Positions 1 through 9,401 of a DNA stretch of 64,000 bases are shown piece after piece (the first letter of the stretch is position 1; each line of letters begins with the position of its first letter). The notes beneath the pieces are model-generated. The model was not told where the DNA came from. It worked only from the letters and a program-made list of their open reading frames with translations, and did no database searches. Origin of the DNA: CAMYOC01 sp963704875 (lineage in GTDB: Bacteria > Pseudomonadota > Gammaproteobacteria > Steroidobacterales > XN24); the NCBI GenBank assembly GCA_963704875.1, contig CAVPIA010000005.1:496001-560000 (forward strand). The letters run 5' to 3'. The position numbers were made by a program, and so were the translations under genes.

Positions 1-397
1 ACAGCAGGGCATCCTCGTATTCGAGCAGCATAGGCGCGATGCGTTGATACAGCCGCTTGCCGGCCGGCGACAGATCGAGGATCGAGCGGCGGCGGTCCGC
101 ATTGGCAAAGCTCCGCCTGATCCGACTGGAAGCGAGCAGGCGCGACACGGCCCGGCTGACCGCGACTTTGTCCATTGCTGTTCGTTCCGCAACCTCCGCC
201 GCGGAGATTTCCGGGAACCTCCCGAGCACCGCCATGACCCGCCACTCGGGTATCGACAAACCATAGCGTGAGGAATAGGTCTGTGCGATAGCAGCGCTGA
301 CCGTGTTCGACAGCACGGACAGTCGATAGGGCAGGAACCGTTCCAGATCAAGGGTCGTCGGTTCCATGGTGCGGCGCAGCTTGTTGTCTGAGGCCAT
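1..397 (-). CDS. MarR family transcriptional regulator (partial, C-terminus cut by window edge)
   Basis: The reverse strand reads open from an ATG at 397 to the left edge, about 132 residues. The translation has the MarR winged-helix layout: an N-terminal dimerisation helix, then IPEWRVMAVLGRFPE, the helix-turn-helix around AAEVAERTAMDKVAVSRAV, and the wing with NADRRRSILDLSPAG. The gene is divergent from the homogentisate operon, with 84 bp between the two starts. That arrangement suggests it controls the operon, as MarR proteins often repress divergent aromatic-degradation genes. The ligand is unknown; homogentisate or 4-hydroxyphenylpyruvate are guesses. The family call is firm, the target is inferred. 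Confidence 0.85.
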   Translation of the reverse strand, partial: MASDNKLRRTMEPTTLDLERFLPYRLSVLSNTVSAAIAQTYSSRYGLSIPEWRVMAVLGRFPEISAAEVAERTAMDKVAVSRAVSRLLASSRIRRSFANADRRRSILDLSPAGKRLYQRIAPMLLEYEDALL

Positions 398-404
398 GCG
401 GCAC

Positions 405-430
405 TATAATAGTTACATCTGAAACTAATT
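405..430. promoter_or_regulatory. Candidate promoter and MarR operator between the divergent regulator and hppD
   Basis: The 84-bp gap between the MarR gene and hppD is AT-rich compared with its surroundings. It contains TATAAT at 405-410 and an overlapping imperfect dyad, TAGTT (410-414) and AACTA (423-427), separated by 8 bp. A short dyad next to a -10-like hexamer is where a MarR dimer would be expected to bind. The arms are only 5 bp, so chance is possible. Confidence 0.35.
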
Positions 431-481
431 CAACTGTGACAGGGCCCTGGAAGGCCCTGTCTTCACTTGTGGAGAGTTCCA

Positions 482-1537
482 ATGACGGATCTACAGTCCA
501 ATCCCCTGGGCATAAATGGCTTTGAGTTCGTCGAATTTGCGGCGCCTCATGCAGGCGAGCTGCATCAGCTGTTCAGCATGATGGGTTTTACCGCGGTGGC
601 GCGTCATCGCAGTCGTCAGGTCACGTTATACCGGCAGGGCGAGATCAGTTTTCTGATCAATGAACAGCCGGACAGTTATGCTGCTGATTTCGCCCGGACT
701 CATGGCCCCTGTGCCTGCGGCTTTGCGATTCGTGTCGCCGATGGCGAGCAGGCCAGAGCCCATGCCTTGTCTAATGGTGCGGAACCGATCACTGACAAGG
801 CGGACACGCTGGCGCTGGATGTGCCGGTTGTAGAGGGTATCGGTGGCAGCGTGTTGTACCTGGTGACAGACAATTCAAAGCGCTCGGTGTTCGAAGATGA
901 GTATGAGTTCTTCGAGGGCGTAGACCGGAATCCCAAAGGCTTCGGTCTGACTTTCATCGACCATCTGACCCACAACGTCTACCAGGGGAATATGGACCGC
1001 TGGGCCGGCTTCTATGAGCGTATTTTTAACTTCCGCGAGATTCGCTATTTCGATATCAAGGGTGCCAAGACAGGCCTGGTGTCGCGGGCGATGACTGCAC
1101 CGGACGACATGGTTCGGATTCCGATCAACGAGGCGACCGATGACAAGTCGCAGATCGCCGAGTATCTGGATGAGTACAAGGGCGAAGGCATCCAGCATAT
1201 CGCGTTGTTCACTGACGACATTTATGCCTCAGTTGAAGCGCTGAGAGGGAGTAATCTCGATTTTCTCGACGTGCCAGACACCTATTACGAGATGGTCGAC
1301 GAGCGCCTGCCCCGGCATGGCGAGGACCTTGAGCGGATGGCCGCCAACCGCATTCTGATCGATGGCGATCGCGAAACCAGAACGCAATTGTTGCTGCAGA
1401 TTTTCACGCAGACGTGTATCGGTCCGATCTTCTTTGAGATCATCCAGCGCAAGGGCAACGAAGGCTTTGGCGAAGGCAATTTTCAGGCCCTGTTTGAATC
1501 TATCGAGCGTGATCAGCAAAAGCGCGGCGTGCTCTGA
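482..1537 (+). CDS. hppD: 4-hydroxyphenylpyruvate dioxygenase
   Basis: The enzyme converts 4-hydroxyphenylpyruvate to homogentisate with O2 and Fe(II), the entry step of tyrosine catabolism by this route. The product of 351 residues has the two-domain vicinal-oxygen-chelate fold. All three iron ligands are visible: H161 in FIDHLTHNV, H239 in GIQHIALF and E319 in IGPIFFEIIQRKG, followed by the conserved GNFQALFESIE tail. I chose the ATG at 482 because GGAGAG (471-476) lies 5 bp before it; an in-frame TTG at 467 lies upstream of that site. First gene of an operon, 26 bp from hmgA. Confidence 0.97.
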   Translation: MTDLQSNPLGINGFEFVEFAAPHAGELHQLFSMMGFTAVARHRSRQVTLYRQGEISFLINEQPDSYAADFARTHGPCACGFAIRVADGEQARAHALSNGAEPITDKADTLALDVPVVEGIGGSVLYLVTDNSKRSVFEDEYEFFEGVDRNPKGFGLTFIDHLTHNVYQGNMDRWAGFYERIFNFREIRYFDIKGAKTGLVSRAMTAPDDMVRIPINEATDDKSQIAEYLDEYKGEGIQHIALFTDDIYASVEALRGSNLDFLDVPDTYYEMVDERLPRHGEDLERMAANRILIDGDRETRTQLLLQIFTQTCIGPIFFEIIQRKGNEGFGEGNFQALFESIERDQQKRGVL

Positions 1538-1563
1538 AGCAGAGCCGCGTCCGGAGCCCACAC

Positions 1564-2685
1564 ATGAAACAATGGATCTCCTTCCCCCGCATCGAGGGAT
1601 TGTCTTCCCGGCAGGCTCATGCGGATCTTCCCACCGGGACCTACGAGCGTGAGCTGGGTAGAGAGGGGTTTTTCGGCCCGGCCACTCATATGTACCATCG
1701 CCATCCGCCGACGTCCTGGTCTGATTTCCAGGGCCCGCTGCGGCCGCGCGCCTTCGATACGACCCGACTGGAGCACGCGGGTAACACGCCCTGGGACGCG
1801 GTACCGCTGCTGCACAACGCATCAGTCAAAATCCGGCACTGGACCCTGCCGAGCAGCATGGATCAGCTGGTCCGCAACGCAGACGGCGATGAACTGCTGT
1901 TTATCCATCAGGGCCAGGGTGAGCTGTTTTGCGATTACGGGCATCTGTCGTTTCGCGATGGTGACTACATCGTGCTCCCGCGCGGCACCATGTGGCGGAT
2001 CGAAACGTCGGCGCCTGTAGTTGCTTTGCTGGTTGAAGCCAGTAACGAGAGCTACCGGTTACCGGACAAGGGCATGTTGGGTCCGCACGCGATTTTCGAT
2101 TCGGCTGTGCTTGACACGCCGCATATCGACCAGGCATTCAAGGCGCAGCAAGGGGAGGATCCCTGGCGTGTGGTGGTGAAATCCCGCGCCAGGCTGTCGG
2201 TGATGAGTTTCCCGTTCAACCCGCTGGACGCGGTAGGCTGGAAGGGCGACCTGGCGCCGGTGCGATTGAACTGGCGCGATATCAGACCGTTGATGAGTCA
2301 CCGCTATCATCTGCCGCCATCGGTTCACACCACATTTCTGGCGAGCCGCTTTGTTATCTGCACCTTTGTTCCGCGGCCGTTCGAAACTGATCCCGGTGCG
2401 CTCAAGGTGCCGTTCTTTCACAACAATGATGACTTCGACGAAGTCATCTTCTATCACGCCGGGGAGTTTTTCTCGCGTGACAACATCCATCCGGGGATGA
2501 TCACCTTGCATCCTTCCGGGTTTGCCCATGGTCCACACCCCAAAGCGCTGGGCAATATGCTGGACCAGAAAGCCCCTGGCACTGAAGAGGTCGCGGTGAT
2601 GATTGACACCCGGGATGCACTCGATGTCGACGATCAGGCGATCGCAGTGGAATGGGCCGGCTATGTCGACTCATGGAAGTCCTGA
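1564..2685 (+). CDS. hmgA: Homogentisate 1,2-dioxygenase (short bacterial form)
   Basis: Opens the ring of homogentisate to give maleylacetoacetate, using Fe(II). The product is 373 residues, shorter than the roughly 430-residue human/Pseudomonas type, but matches the compact form known in several gammaproteobacteria. The cupin C-terminal half carries candidate iron ligands H286 and E293 in FFHNNDDFDEVIFYHAGEF and H322 in SGFAHGPHP, which correspond in order to the His-Glu-His set of the human enzyme. It follows hppD and precedes the FAH-family gene, which supports the assignment. Confidence 0.93.
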   Translation: MKQWISFPRIEGLSSRQAHADLPTGTYERELGREGFFGPATHMYHRHPPTSWSDFQGPLRPRAFDTTRLEHAGNTPWDAVPLLHNASVKIRHWTLPSSMDQLVRNADGDELLFIHQGQGELFCDYGHLSFRDGDYIVLPRGTMWRIETSAPVVALLVEASNESYRLPDKGMLGPHAIFDSAVLDTPHIDQAFKAQQGEDPWRVVVKSRARLSVMSFPFNPLDAVGWKGDLAPVRLNWRDIRPLMSHRYHLPPSVHTTFLASRFVICTFVPRPFETDPGALKVPFFHNNDDFDEVIFYHAGEFFSRDNIHPGMITLHPSGFAHGPHPKALGNMLDQKAPGTEEVAVMIDTRDALDVDDQAIAVEWAGYVDSWKS

Positions 2686-2774
2686 CTCGGTCACGCAAGA
2701 CCCGGGAAATCCCGAAGCCGTTATCAGCCATCTACACTCAATACGCATAGTCCCGACAAAGGAAATCAATCGCC

Positions 2775-3764
2775 ATGAAACTTGCTTCTCTCCGCACAGG
2801 CGGTCGTGACGGCAGTCTGATACTGGTTAGCCAGGATCTGCAGCGTGCAGTAGCGGCGGCAGACATTGCACCCACCCTGCAGTCGGCGCTGGAGGACTGG
2901 GAGCAATTCGCGCCGGCGCTTGCGCGACTGGCAGAATCGCTTGAGGGCGGTCACCTTGACGGTGAATTCCCGCTGGAGATTGAACAGCTTGCCTCGCCCT
3001 TGCCGCGCGCTTTTCAGTTCCTTGACGGCAGCGCCTATCTGGCCCATGTGGAACGGGTGCGGCGCGCCCGTGGGGCCGAAATGCCGCCGAGTTTCCTCAC
3101 TGATCCGCTGATGTATCAGGCGGTCTCAGACGGGTTCCTGCCGCCGGCAGGAACTATCGAAGCGGTAAGTGAAGAGCACGGGATAGACTTCGAGGCCGAG
3201 GTCTGCGTGATTACCGGCGACGTGCCAATGGGTGTCGATGCGGCAGAGGCGGGCGACTACGTGCGGCTTATCTGCCTGATCAACGATGTGTCTCTGCGTA
3301 ATCTGATCCCGGCGGAACTGGCCAAGGGCTTCGGCTTTCTCAACAGCAAGCCGCGCTCGGCCCTGTCCCCGGTCGCAGTAACCCCGGACGAACTGGGAGA
3401 TGCCTGGCGCGACTGCAAAGTGCATCTGCCGCTGATAACCCGCTACAACGGAGAGCTTTTTGGCCAGCCGGAGTGCGGTGTCGATATGCAGTTCAGCTTT
3501 GCCGAACTGATCGCGCACGCGGCACGGACACGGCCGCTGGCGGCTGGTACCGTGATTGGTTCCGGCACCATCGCCAATCAGGATGAGTCCCGGGGCGCCT
3601 CCTGTCTGGCCGAGCGGCGCATGCTGGAGATCATCAGTGACGGCAAGCCCAGCACCCCGTTCATGAGTTTTGGCGACACCGTCCGCATCGAGATGCTTGA
3701 CGCCGGCGGCGCCAGTATCTTCGGTGCCGTGGAACACATCGTGACCCGATATCAAGGGCGATGA
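2775..3764 (+). CDS. Fumarylacetoacetate hydrolase family protein, likely fumarylacetoacetase
   Basis: A 329-residue FAA_hydrolase fold protein. The core carries the metal-binding acidic residues in IDFEAEVCVITGDVPMG and LICLINDVSLRN, the FGFLNSKPRSALSP segment, and the SGTIANQDESRGASCLAERR block typical of the family. In this operon it most likely splits fumarylacetoacetate into fumarate and acetoacetate. It is the short bacterial form rather than the roughly 420-residue eukaryotic FahA, so the symbol is left blank. The stop codon overlaps the start of maiA by 4 bp (ATGA), so the two are translationally coupled. Confidence 0.9.
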   Translation: MKLASLRTGGRDGSLILVSQDLQRAVAAADIAPTLQSALEDWEQFAPALARLAESLEGGHLDGEFPLEIEQLASPLPRAFQFLDGSAYLAHVERVRRARGAEMPPSFLTDPLMYQAVSDGFLPPAGTIEAVSEEHGIDFEAEVCVITGDVPMGVDAAEAGDYVRLICLINDVSLRNLIPAELAKGFGFLNSKPRSALSPVAVTPDELGDAWRDCKVHLPLITRYNGELFGQPECGVDMQFSFAELIAHAARTRPLAAGTVIGSGTIANQDESRGASCLAERRMLEIISDGKPSTPFMSFGDTVRIEMLDAGGASIFGAVEHIVTRYQGR

Positions 3765-4414
3765 GCGGGCTGGTTCTCTACAGCTACTGGCGCAGTTCCG
3801 CTGCCTACCGGGTGCGTCTCGCCCTGAACCTGAAGCAGCTCGATTACCGGATCGAGGCGGTGCATCTGGCACGGGATGGCGGTGAACACCGGCGACAGGC
3901 ATATCTTGACCTGAATCCTCAGGGGCTGGTCCCGTTGCTTGTCGATGGTGAGCAAACGATCAGCCAGTCACTGGCAATCATTGAATACCTGGAAGAGACA
4001 CGTCCGTTGCCCGCGCTGTTGCCACCCGCCGCCGCCGATCGGGCGCGGGTCCGCAGCCTGGCGCAGATCATCGCTTGTGACATCCATCCATTGGACAACC
4101 TGCGTGTGACCCAATACCTCAAGCACGAACTGGGTATCGGCGCAGACGCCGGCAGCGCCTGGTATGCCCACTGGATACAGATCGGTTTCGAAGCCCTGGA
4201 AAAAAGGCTTGCGCGCGATTCGGAAACCGGGGAATTCTGCCATGGGGATCAGCCCGGTTTGGCTGATGTCTTTCTGGTGCCGCAGATCTACAATGCCTTG
4301 CGCTTCGAAATCGACATGAGCCCATATCCCACCCTGCGCCGTGTACTCGACGCCTGTAATGTACTGGAAGCATTCCGGCGGGCGGCTCCTGAGGCGCAGC
4401 CGGACGCCGCCTGA
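3761..4414 (+). CDS. maiA: Maleylacetoacetate isomerase (zeta-class GST)
   Basis: Isomerises maleylacetoacetate to fumarylacetoacetate using glutathione. At 217 residues it has the usual length. The N-terminal thioredoxin-like domain shows the zeta-class signature YSYWRSSAAYRVRLAL, containing the catalytic Ser-Ser-x-x-x-R, and then NPQGLVPLLVDGEQTISQS for glutathione binding. The helical C-terminal domain contains the GDQPGLADVFLVPQ motif. It overlaps the preceding hydrolase gene by 4 bp. Together hppD-hmgA-FAH-maiA give the full lower pathway from 4-hydroxyphenylpyruvate to fumarate and acetoacetate. Confidence 0.95.
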   Translation: MSGLVLYSYWRSSAAYRVRLALNLKQLDYRIEAVHLARDGGEHRRQAYLDLNPQGLVPLLVDGEQTISQSLAIIEYLEETRPLPALLPPAAADRARVRSLAQIIACDIHPLDNLRVTQYLKHELGIGADAGSAWYAHWIQIGFEALEKRLARDSETGEFCHGDQPGLADVFLVPQIYNALRFEIDMSPYPTLRRVLDACNVLEAFRRAAPEAQPDAA

Positions 4415-4425
4415 GCTATCGCTTC

Positions 4426-5061
4426 GTGAGGCTGGTGATCTTCGATTGTGACGGCGTGCTGGTGGACTCGGAACCGCTGGCCAACAAAGTGCTCAATCAA
4501 CATCTTCAGGCGATCGGCCTTGATCTTTCTCTGGCCGAATCGACTGCCATGTTTACCGGCCTGAGCATGCGTTCAAGCATCGACATTATCCAGGCGCATA
4601 TTCGACGGTCGGTGCCGGCGGATTTTGTCAGCGACCTGCGCCGTGATACGGCGGCGGCTTTCCGTAGCGATCTGCAACCGGTACCCGGGATCGCTGCGGT
4701 GCTGGCTGAACTACAACATCCGTATTGTGTTTCCTCCAGCGGCATCCATGAAAAGATCCGCAACAGTCTCGAGTTGACCGGCTTGCGAGCATTCTTTCCT
4801 GAGCAGCGGATTTTCAGCGCTGAAGATGTCGCCAGGGGCAAGCCTGCGCCTGATCTGTTTCTGTATAGCGCGCGCAGTCTGGGCTTCGATCCGGCGGATT
4901 GCGTCGTGATCGAGGATTCGCGACCCGGGGTTCTCGCTGCCCGGGCCGCAGGGATGCGGGTCCTCGGCTATGCGCAGCGCACCCCATCTCGCGTACTGGC
5001 CGCAGCCGGTGCTACAGTCTTTACCGAGATGGCCGGACTTGTGTCCCTGCTGAGCGACTGA
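4426..5061 (+). CDS. HAD-superfamily hydrolase (YieH/beta-phosphoglucomutase-like)
   Basis: A 211-residue HAD phosphatase of subfamily IA. All four motifs are present: FDCDGVLVDSE (nucleophile Asp and acid/base Asp), SSSG, the Lys in RGKPAPDLF, and VIEDSRPGV. The cap insert between motifs I and II is helical, as in phosphoglycolate phosphatase, YieH and beta-phosphoglucomutase. The substrate cannot be read from the sequence. The start is a GTG, 11 bp after maiA; the close spacing suggests co-transcription with the tyrosine genes, but no pathway role is evident. Confidence 0.85.
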   Translation: MRLVIFDCDGVLVDSEPLANKVLNQHLQAIGLDLSLAESTAMFTGLSMRSSIDIIQAHIRRSVPADFVSDLRRDTAAAFRSDLQPVPGIAAVLAELQHPYCVSSSGIHEKIRNSLELTGLRAFFPEQRIFSAEDVARGKPAPDLFLYSARSLGFDPADCVVIEDSRPGVLAARAAGMRVLGYAQRTPSRVLAAAGATVFTEMAGLVSLLSD

Positions 5062-5107
5062 GGAGCAGTCGGCTGGCCAGCCATTGACCCTGAATAGGAT
5101 GGCGGGT

Positions 5108-7540
5108 ATGGAGATCTTGGGCGCTGGATGGTTGTGGGGATGCGTTCTGCTGCTGACGGCGGGGCTGCTGGTCTGGTTTGCGGCACGCTTGTGGTGGTGG
5201 TTGTTGCTGGGCCCATCCCTGCTCATCGCGATGGGCGTTTTTAGCGAGGTCAGTATCGCCGCCAGCGCCATCTGCTGGGTGGTCTTTATTGTCGGCATCG
5301 CTGTGCTGGGGTTACCGGCATTGCGCACCCGGCTGCTCAGCCAACGCATGATGGCTTTGATGCGTCAGGAAATGCCGCCGATCTCTGCTACCGAACACGC
5401 GGCCCTTGAAGCCGGGGATACTGGCTGGGAAGCAGAGTTGTTTAGCGGTCGCCCGTCATGGCGCCGCATGCGCCGACTGCGATCACCAAAGCTGAGTGGC
5501 CCGGAACGGGCGTTTTTGGAGGGCCCGGTCGAGGCCTTCTGCGGCATGATTTCCGATTATCGTATCAATGAGGTCGATCGCGATCTGCCACCGCAAGCCT
5601 GGGATTTTCTCAAGAGCGAACGCTTTTTCGGCATGGTGATCCCGGAGCAATACGGCGGGCTGGGTTTCTCCCAGAGTGGCCATGCTGCGGTAGTCATGAA
5701 GATCGCATCACGCAGCGTCAGCGCCGCATTGACGGCGATGATCCCGAATTCCGTAGGCCCGGCGAAACTTATCCTCAACTATGGGACCCAGGCGCAACGG
5801 GAGCGTTACCTGCCGGCGCTGGCGGCTGGCGAGGAGATTCCCTGCTTCGCGTTGACCGGGCCCGAGGCGGGCAGTGACGCAAGCTCCATGGTCGACAGCG
5901 GTATCGTCTGCCGCCAGAGCCATGAAGGGGTTCCGGATGTTCTCGGGGTCCGGCTGAATTTCGACAAGCGCTATATCACTTTGGCCCCGGTCGCCAGCCT
6001 GCTCGGCGTTGCGTTCAAACTATACGATCCGGATCAGTTGCTTGGCGACCAGGAACGGCGGGGTATCACCCTCGCACTGGTTCCGGCCAACGCGCCCGGC
6101 GTCACCCGCGGCGGGCGTCACAACACGCTGAACATGGGCTTCCACAACGGGCCGGTCAGTGGCGAAGATGTGTTCGTGCCGCTGGAGAGCATCATCGGCG
6201 AGCAGGATGGCATCGGCAATGGCTGGAAAATGCTGATGGAGTGCCTGACCGACGGCCGCGCAATATCGCTACCGTCGCTGGCCTGCGGTGCCGCCAAGGC
6301 GGCAGTCCGCATCACCGGCGCGTACTCCCGGGTGCGCTTTCAGTTTCGCATGCCGGTGTCGAATTTTGAGGGCGTCCAGGAGGCGCTCGCGCCTATGGCA
6401 GGGGACGTATGGGCGATGGATTGTGCCCGCCAGCTGATCCTGGCGGAGCTCGATGGCGGACGGCAACCTGCGGTGGCCGCGGGGATCGTCAAATACAACC
6501 TCACCGAGCGTTGCAGGAGAGTGCTGGAACGGGCCATGGATATCCATGCCGGCGCGGGTATCTGTCTGGGCCCAAGGAACCTGATCGCGGAATTCTCCAA
6601 ATTTCCGCCGATGGGGGTGACAGTGGAGGGCGCGAACATACTGACCCGGACACTGATGACCTTCGGTCAGGGTGTGATGCGCTGCCATCCTTGCCTGCAG
6701 GCGGAGCTGGAGGCGGCGAACCGCACCGGCGGGGGTGACATCAGGGCGTTCGATCGTGTCCTGGCGCGCCACCTGAGGCTTGCGTCAAGGCATGTTCTGC
6801 GCACCCTGTTGCTGGGCTTGTCCGGAGCCCGTCTTGCAGGTCATCCGGCCAAATCAAAGGCGCCGCGCAGTTACTATCAGCAGATCGGGCGGCTGAGCGC
6901 CGGATTCGCGTTGACTACCGACGTGCTGCTGTTGACTTTGCGCGGACAGTTCAAGCGAAGGGAACGCTTGTCCGGACGGATGGCCGACGTGCTCAGCAAT
7001 CTCTATATTGCCAGCGCTGCGCTTCGCCACCATGAACTTGCTGATGGCGATGCCAGCGACGAGCTACTTCTGGATTGGGTGATGGCTGACAGTCTGCATC
7101 GTTGTCAGGATTCGCTGGAGGCCGTCTGCGCCAACCTGCCACCGGTCATCGGCAGGATGCTCCGCTGGATGCTGTTTCCATGGGGCCGGCCCTGGCCGCC
7201 CCCAGGCGATCGTCTGGAGCAATGCCTGGTTGAATTGATCACTGTCCCGTCCACCGGTCGTGACCGGATTGCGGCTGGAATCTACATCCCCACGGACCGC
7301 GATGAACAGTTGGCAAAGCTGGAAGCCGCCCTGGGCAAAGTCACCATGACCGCGCCGCTGGCATCCAAGTTGCGCGAGGGCACGCGCCGGCATCTGGTGC
7401 CCGAGGCACCGTTTGAGCAACGTCTGGAGATGGCGGTAAGGGCCCGGGTGCTGACGCAGGCGGAGGCCGACGAGCTGCGATATGCGGAGAAGTCGCGCCG
7501 CGAGGTACTTAGAGTTGATGCCTTCAAGGACGTGGAATAG
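5108..7540 (+). CDS. fadE: Acyl-CoA dehydrogenase, FadE type
   Basis: Catalyses the first oxidation step of fatty-acid beta-oxidation. Its length of about 810 residues and its architecture match E. coli FadE rather than the 380-residue soluble dehydrogenases. Two hydrophobic segments lie in the first 65 residues, suggesting membrane association. The dehydrogenase core includes VIPEQYGGLGFS, the flavin/substrate segment CFALTGPEAGSDASSM and ITGAYSRVRFQF, followed by a long C-terminal extension unique to this class. The ATG at 5108 is chosen because AGGA lies 8 bp upstream; ATG 5099 and TTG 5084 are alternatives. pdxH starts 3 bp after the stop. Confidence 0.93.
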   Translation: MEILGAGWLWGCVLLLTAGLLVWFAARLWWWLLLGPSLLIAMGVFSEVSIAASAICWVVFIVGIAVLGLPALRTRLLSQRMMALMRQEMPPISATEHAALEAGDTGWEAELFSGRPSWRRMRRLRSPKLSGPERAFLEGPVEAFCGMISDYRINEVDRDLPPQAWDFLKSERFFGMVIPEQYGGLGFSQSGHAAVVMKIASRSVSAALTAMIPNSVGPAKLILNYGTQAQRERYLPALAAGEEIPCFALTGPEAGSDASSMVDSGIVCRQSHEGVPDVLGVRLNFDKRYITLAPVASLLGVAFKLYDPDQLLGDQERRGITLALVPANAPGVTRGGRHNTLNMGFHNGPVSGEDVFVPLESIIGEQDGIGNGWKMLMECLTDGRAISLPSLACGAAKAAVRITGAYSRVRFQFRMPVSNFEGVQEALAPMAGDVWAMDCARQLILAELDGGRQPAVAAGIVKYNLTERCRRVLERAMDIHAGAGICLGPRNLIAEFSKFPPMGVTVEGANILTRTLMTFGQGVMRCHPCLQAELEAANRTGGGDIRAFDRVLARHLRLASRHVLRTLLLGLSGARLAGHPAKSKAPRSYYQQIGRLSAGFALTTDVLLLTLRGQFKRRERLSGRMADVLSNLYIASAALRHHELADGDASDELLLDWVMADSLHRCQDSLEAVCANLPPVIGRMLRWMLFPWGRPWPPPGDRLEQCLVELITVPSTGRDRIAAGIYIPTDRDEQLAKLEAALGKVTMTAPLASKLREGTRRHLVPEAPFEQRLEMAVRARVLTQAEADELRYAEKSRREVLRVDAFKDVE

Positions 7541-7543
7541 CAG

Positions 7544-8179
<636 letters not shown>

Positions 8180-8278
8180 GGGTCGCGAGACAGCCCGGGA
8201 TTCTGGACCGTGCTTCTGGACCGTGCTTTTGGTCGGCAGATATGCAGCCAAAGGGCTGCCGGACAAAAATGCGGGGTT

Positions 8279-8674
8279 TCAGCTCAACATAGTGCGCCAG
8301 GCGACCCGCCAGCTGTCCTCGGCGCGCAATAGCACCAGCAATTCGCCTGCGACTTCATCAAATGATCGTTTGTGGAGTTCGTACACGATCTCGTATCGGT
8401 AGGTCGCTACCGCGGTGTCGCCAAAAACATCAATCTCCGCCTCGCCGGGGGTGAAGCTGCGGATCCGGGCCTCGCGTCGAAAGTCGGCGTAGCTGGCGAT
8501 GCAGGGCCCGATGCCATAGATCCTCGGTACGTCCCCGGGGGGCTGGATCACCATGTCCGGGTGGAAATAGGCTTGCAGGTTTTCCGGGTCTCCCTGTAGC
8601 CAGGTACGGTTAATTTCGTCGATCAGATCGCGGATGTCATGCGCGTCCAGGGTGATCGGGTCTTCGGATTTCAT
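8279..8674 (-). CDS. SnoaL/NTF2-like domain protein
   Basis: A 131-residue protein of the NTF2-like superfamily (DUF4440/SnoaL type): an N-terminal helix pair with DLIDEINRTWLQGDPENLQAYFHPDMVI, then a curved sheet ending in LLVLLRAEDSWRVAWRTMLS. Many such proteins are small-molecule-binding or simple isomerase-like enzymes, and no catalytic residue assignment is possible here. The start at 8674 has AAAGGAAA shortly upstream; a longer open frame reaches back to 8728 but lacks such a site. Convergent with pdxH. Confidence 0.75.
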   Translation of the reverse strand: MKSEDPITLDAHDIRDLIDEINRTWLQGDPENLQAYFHPDMVIQPPGDVPRIYGIGPCIASYADFRREARIRSFTPGEAEIDVFGDTAVATYRYEIVYELHKRSFDEVAGELLVLLRAEDSWRVAWRTMLS

Positions 8675-8740
8675 CGGGGTTTCCTTTGCCGGCGTGTTGG
8701 GCGCGGCCCGGGTGGTCAATCGGGCCACGACGCGCGAGCT

Positions 8741-9112
8741 TTACGAAAGATCAAGAGCATGGCGCTTGAGCTCGCTGAGTTCGACGATTTCAAGCGCCCG
8801 TTCGTGGGTTGCTTGTAACACAACTCTTGGCGCCACGCCCGCCTCAAGAGCTTCCTGCCAGCGCGCCGCACACAGGCACCAGCGGTCTCCCGGTTTTAGC
8901 CCCGGAAATCCGGAAGCAGCTGCGGGTGTCAGCAGATCATTGCCGCGTTTCAGGCTGAAGGCGAGAAATTCAGCGCTGACCCGGGTGCAGATGGTGTGGA
9001 GGCCAAGGTCTTGTGGGCCGGTGCGGCAACATCCGTCGCGGAAAAAACCGGTCAGGGGGCGTTCGCCGCATATTTGCAAGGGCTCGCCGAGTACGTTTTT
9101 CTCATCACTCAT
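8741..9112 (-). CDS. DUF2237 family protein
   Basis: A 123-residue conserved protein of unknown function. It shows the family's dense invariant pattern: NVLGEPLQICGERPLTGFFR, DGCCRTGPQDLG, HTICTRVSAEFLAF, then RGNDLLTPAAASGFPGLKPG and DRWCLCAARWQEA. The conserved Cys residues and the Trp-Cys-x-Cys motif suggest a structural or metal role, but no activity is established. It lies 66 bp upstream of the NTF2-like gene on the same strand, so the two may be co-transcribed. Confidence 0.88.
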   Translation of the reverse strand: MSDEKNVLGEPLQICGERPLTGFFRDGCCRTGPQDLGLHTICTRVSAEFLAFSLKRGNDLLTPAAASGFPGLKPGDRWCLCAARWQEALEAGVAPRVVLQATHERALEIVELSELKRHALDLS

Positions 9113-9401
9113 GACACGTCGATTTCCGGCTTATTGTGTATTGGGCATTGTGCACGGACCCGGACAGTCTATCCTCAAGAGAACCTGAGCTTGCCTACCG
9201 CGCGGTGCCGCGCCATGATCGAGCCATGACGGCGCCACGACAGCGAGTATGCGCCGGCCGAGCGCGATTTTGCACCAGATGACGCATTTTCGAGTGAATT
9301 GTTGGTCCGGGAATTGGTGCTCTTGTCAGCGGTGTCACGGCGATTGCCTGGTCAGCCTGTCCGGTCTCGCCTGAGGAACGGGCTCGCTTAGGGAAAACGG
9401 C

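Noticed and set aside
9113..9401. Possible small gene upstream of mak
   Set aside because: Frames here are short, Arg-rich and lack a good start; it looks like promoter-containing intergenic DNA.
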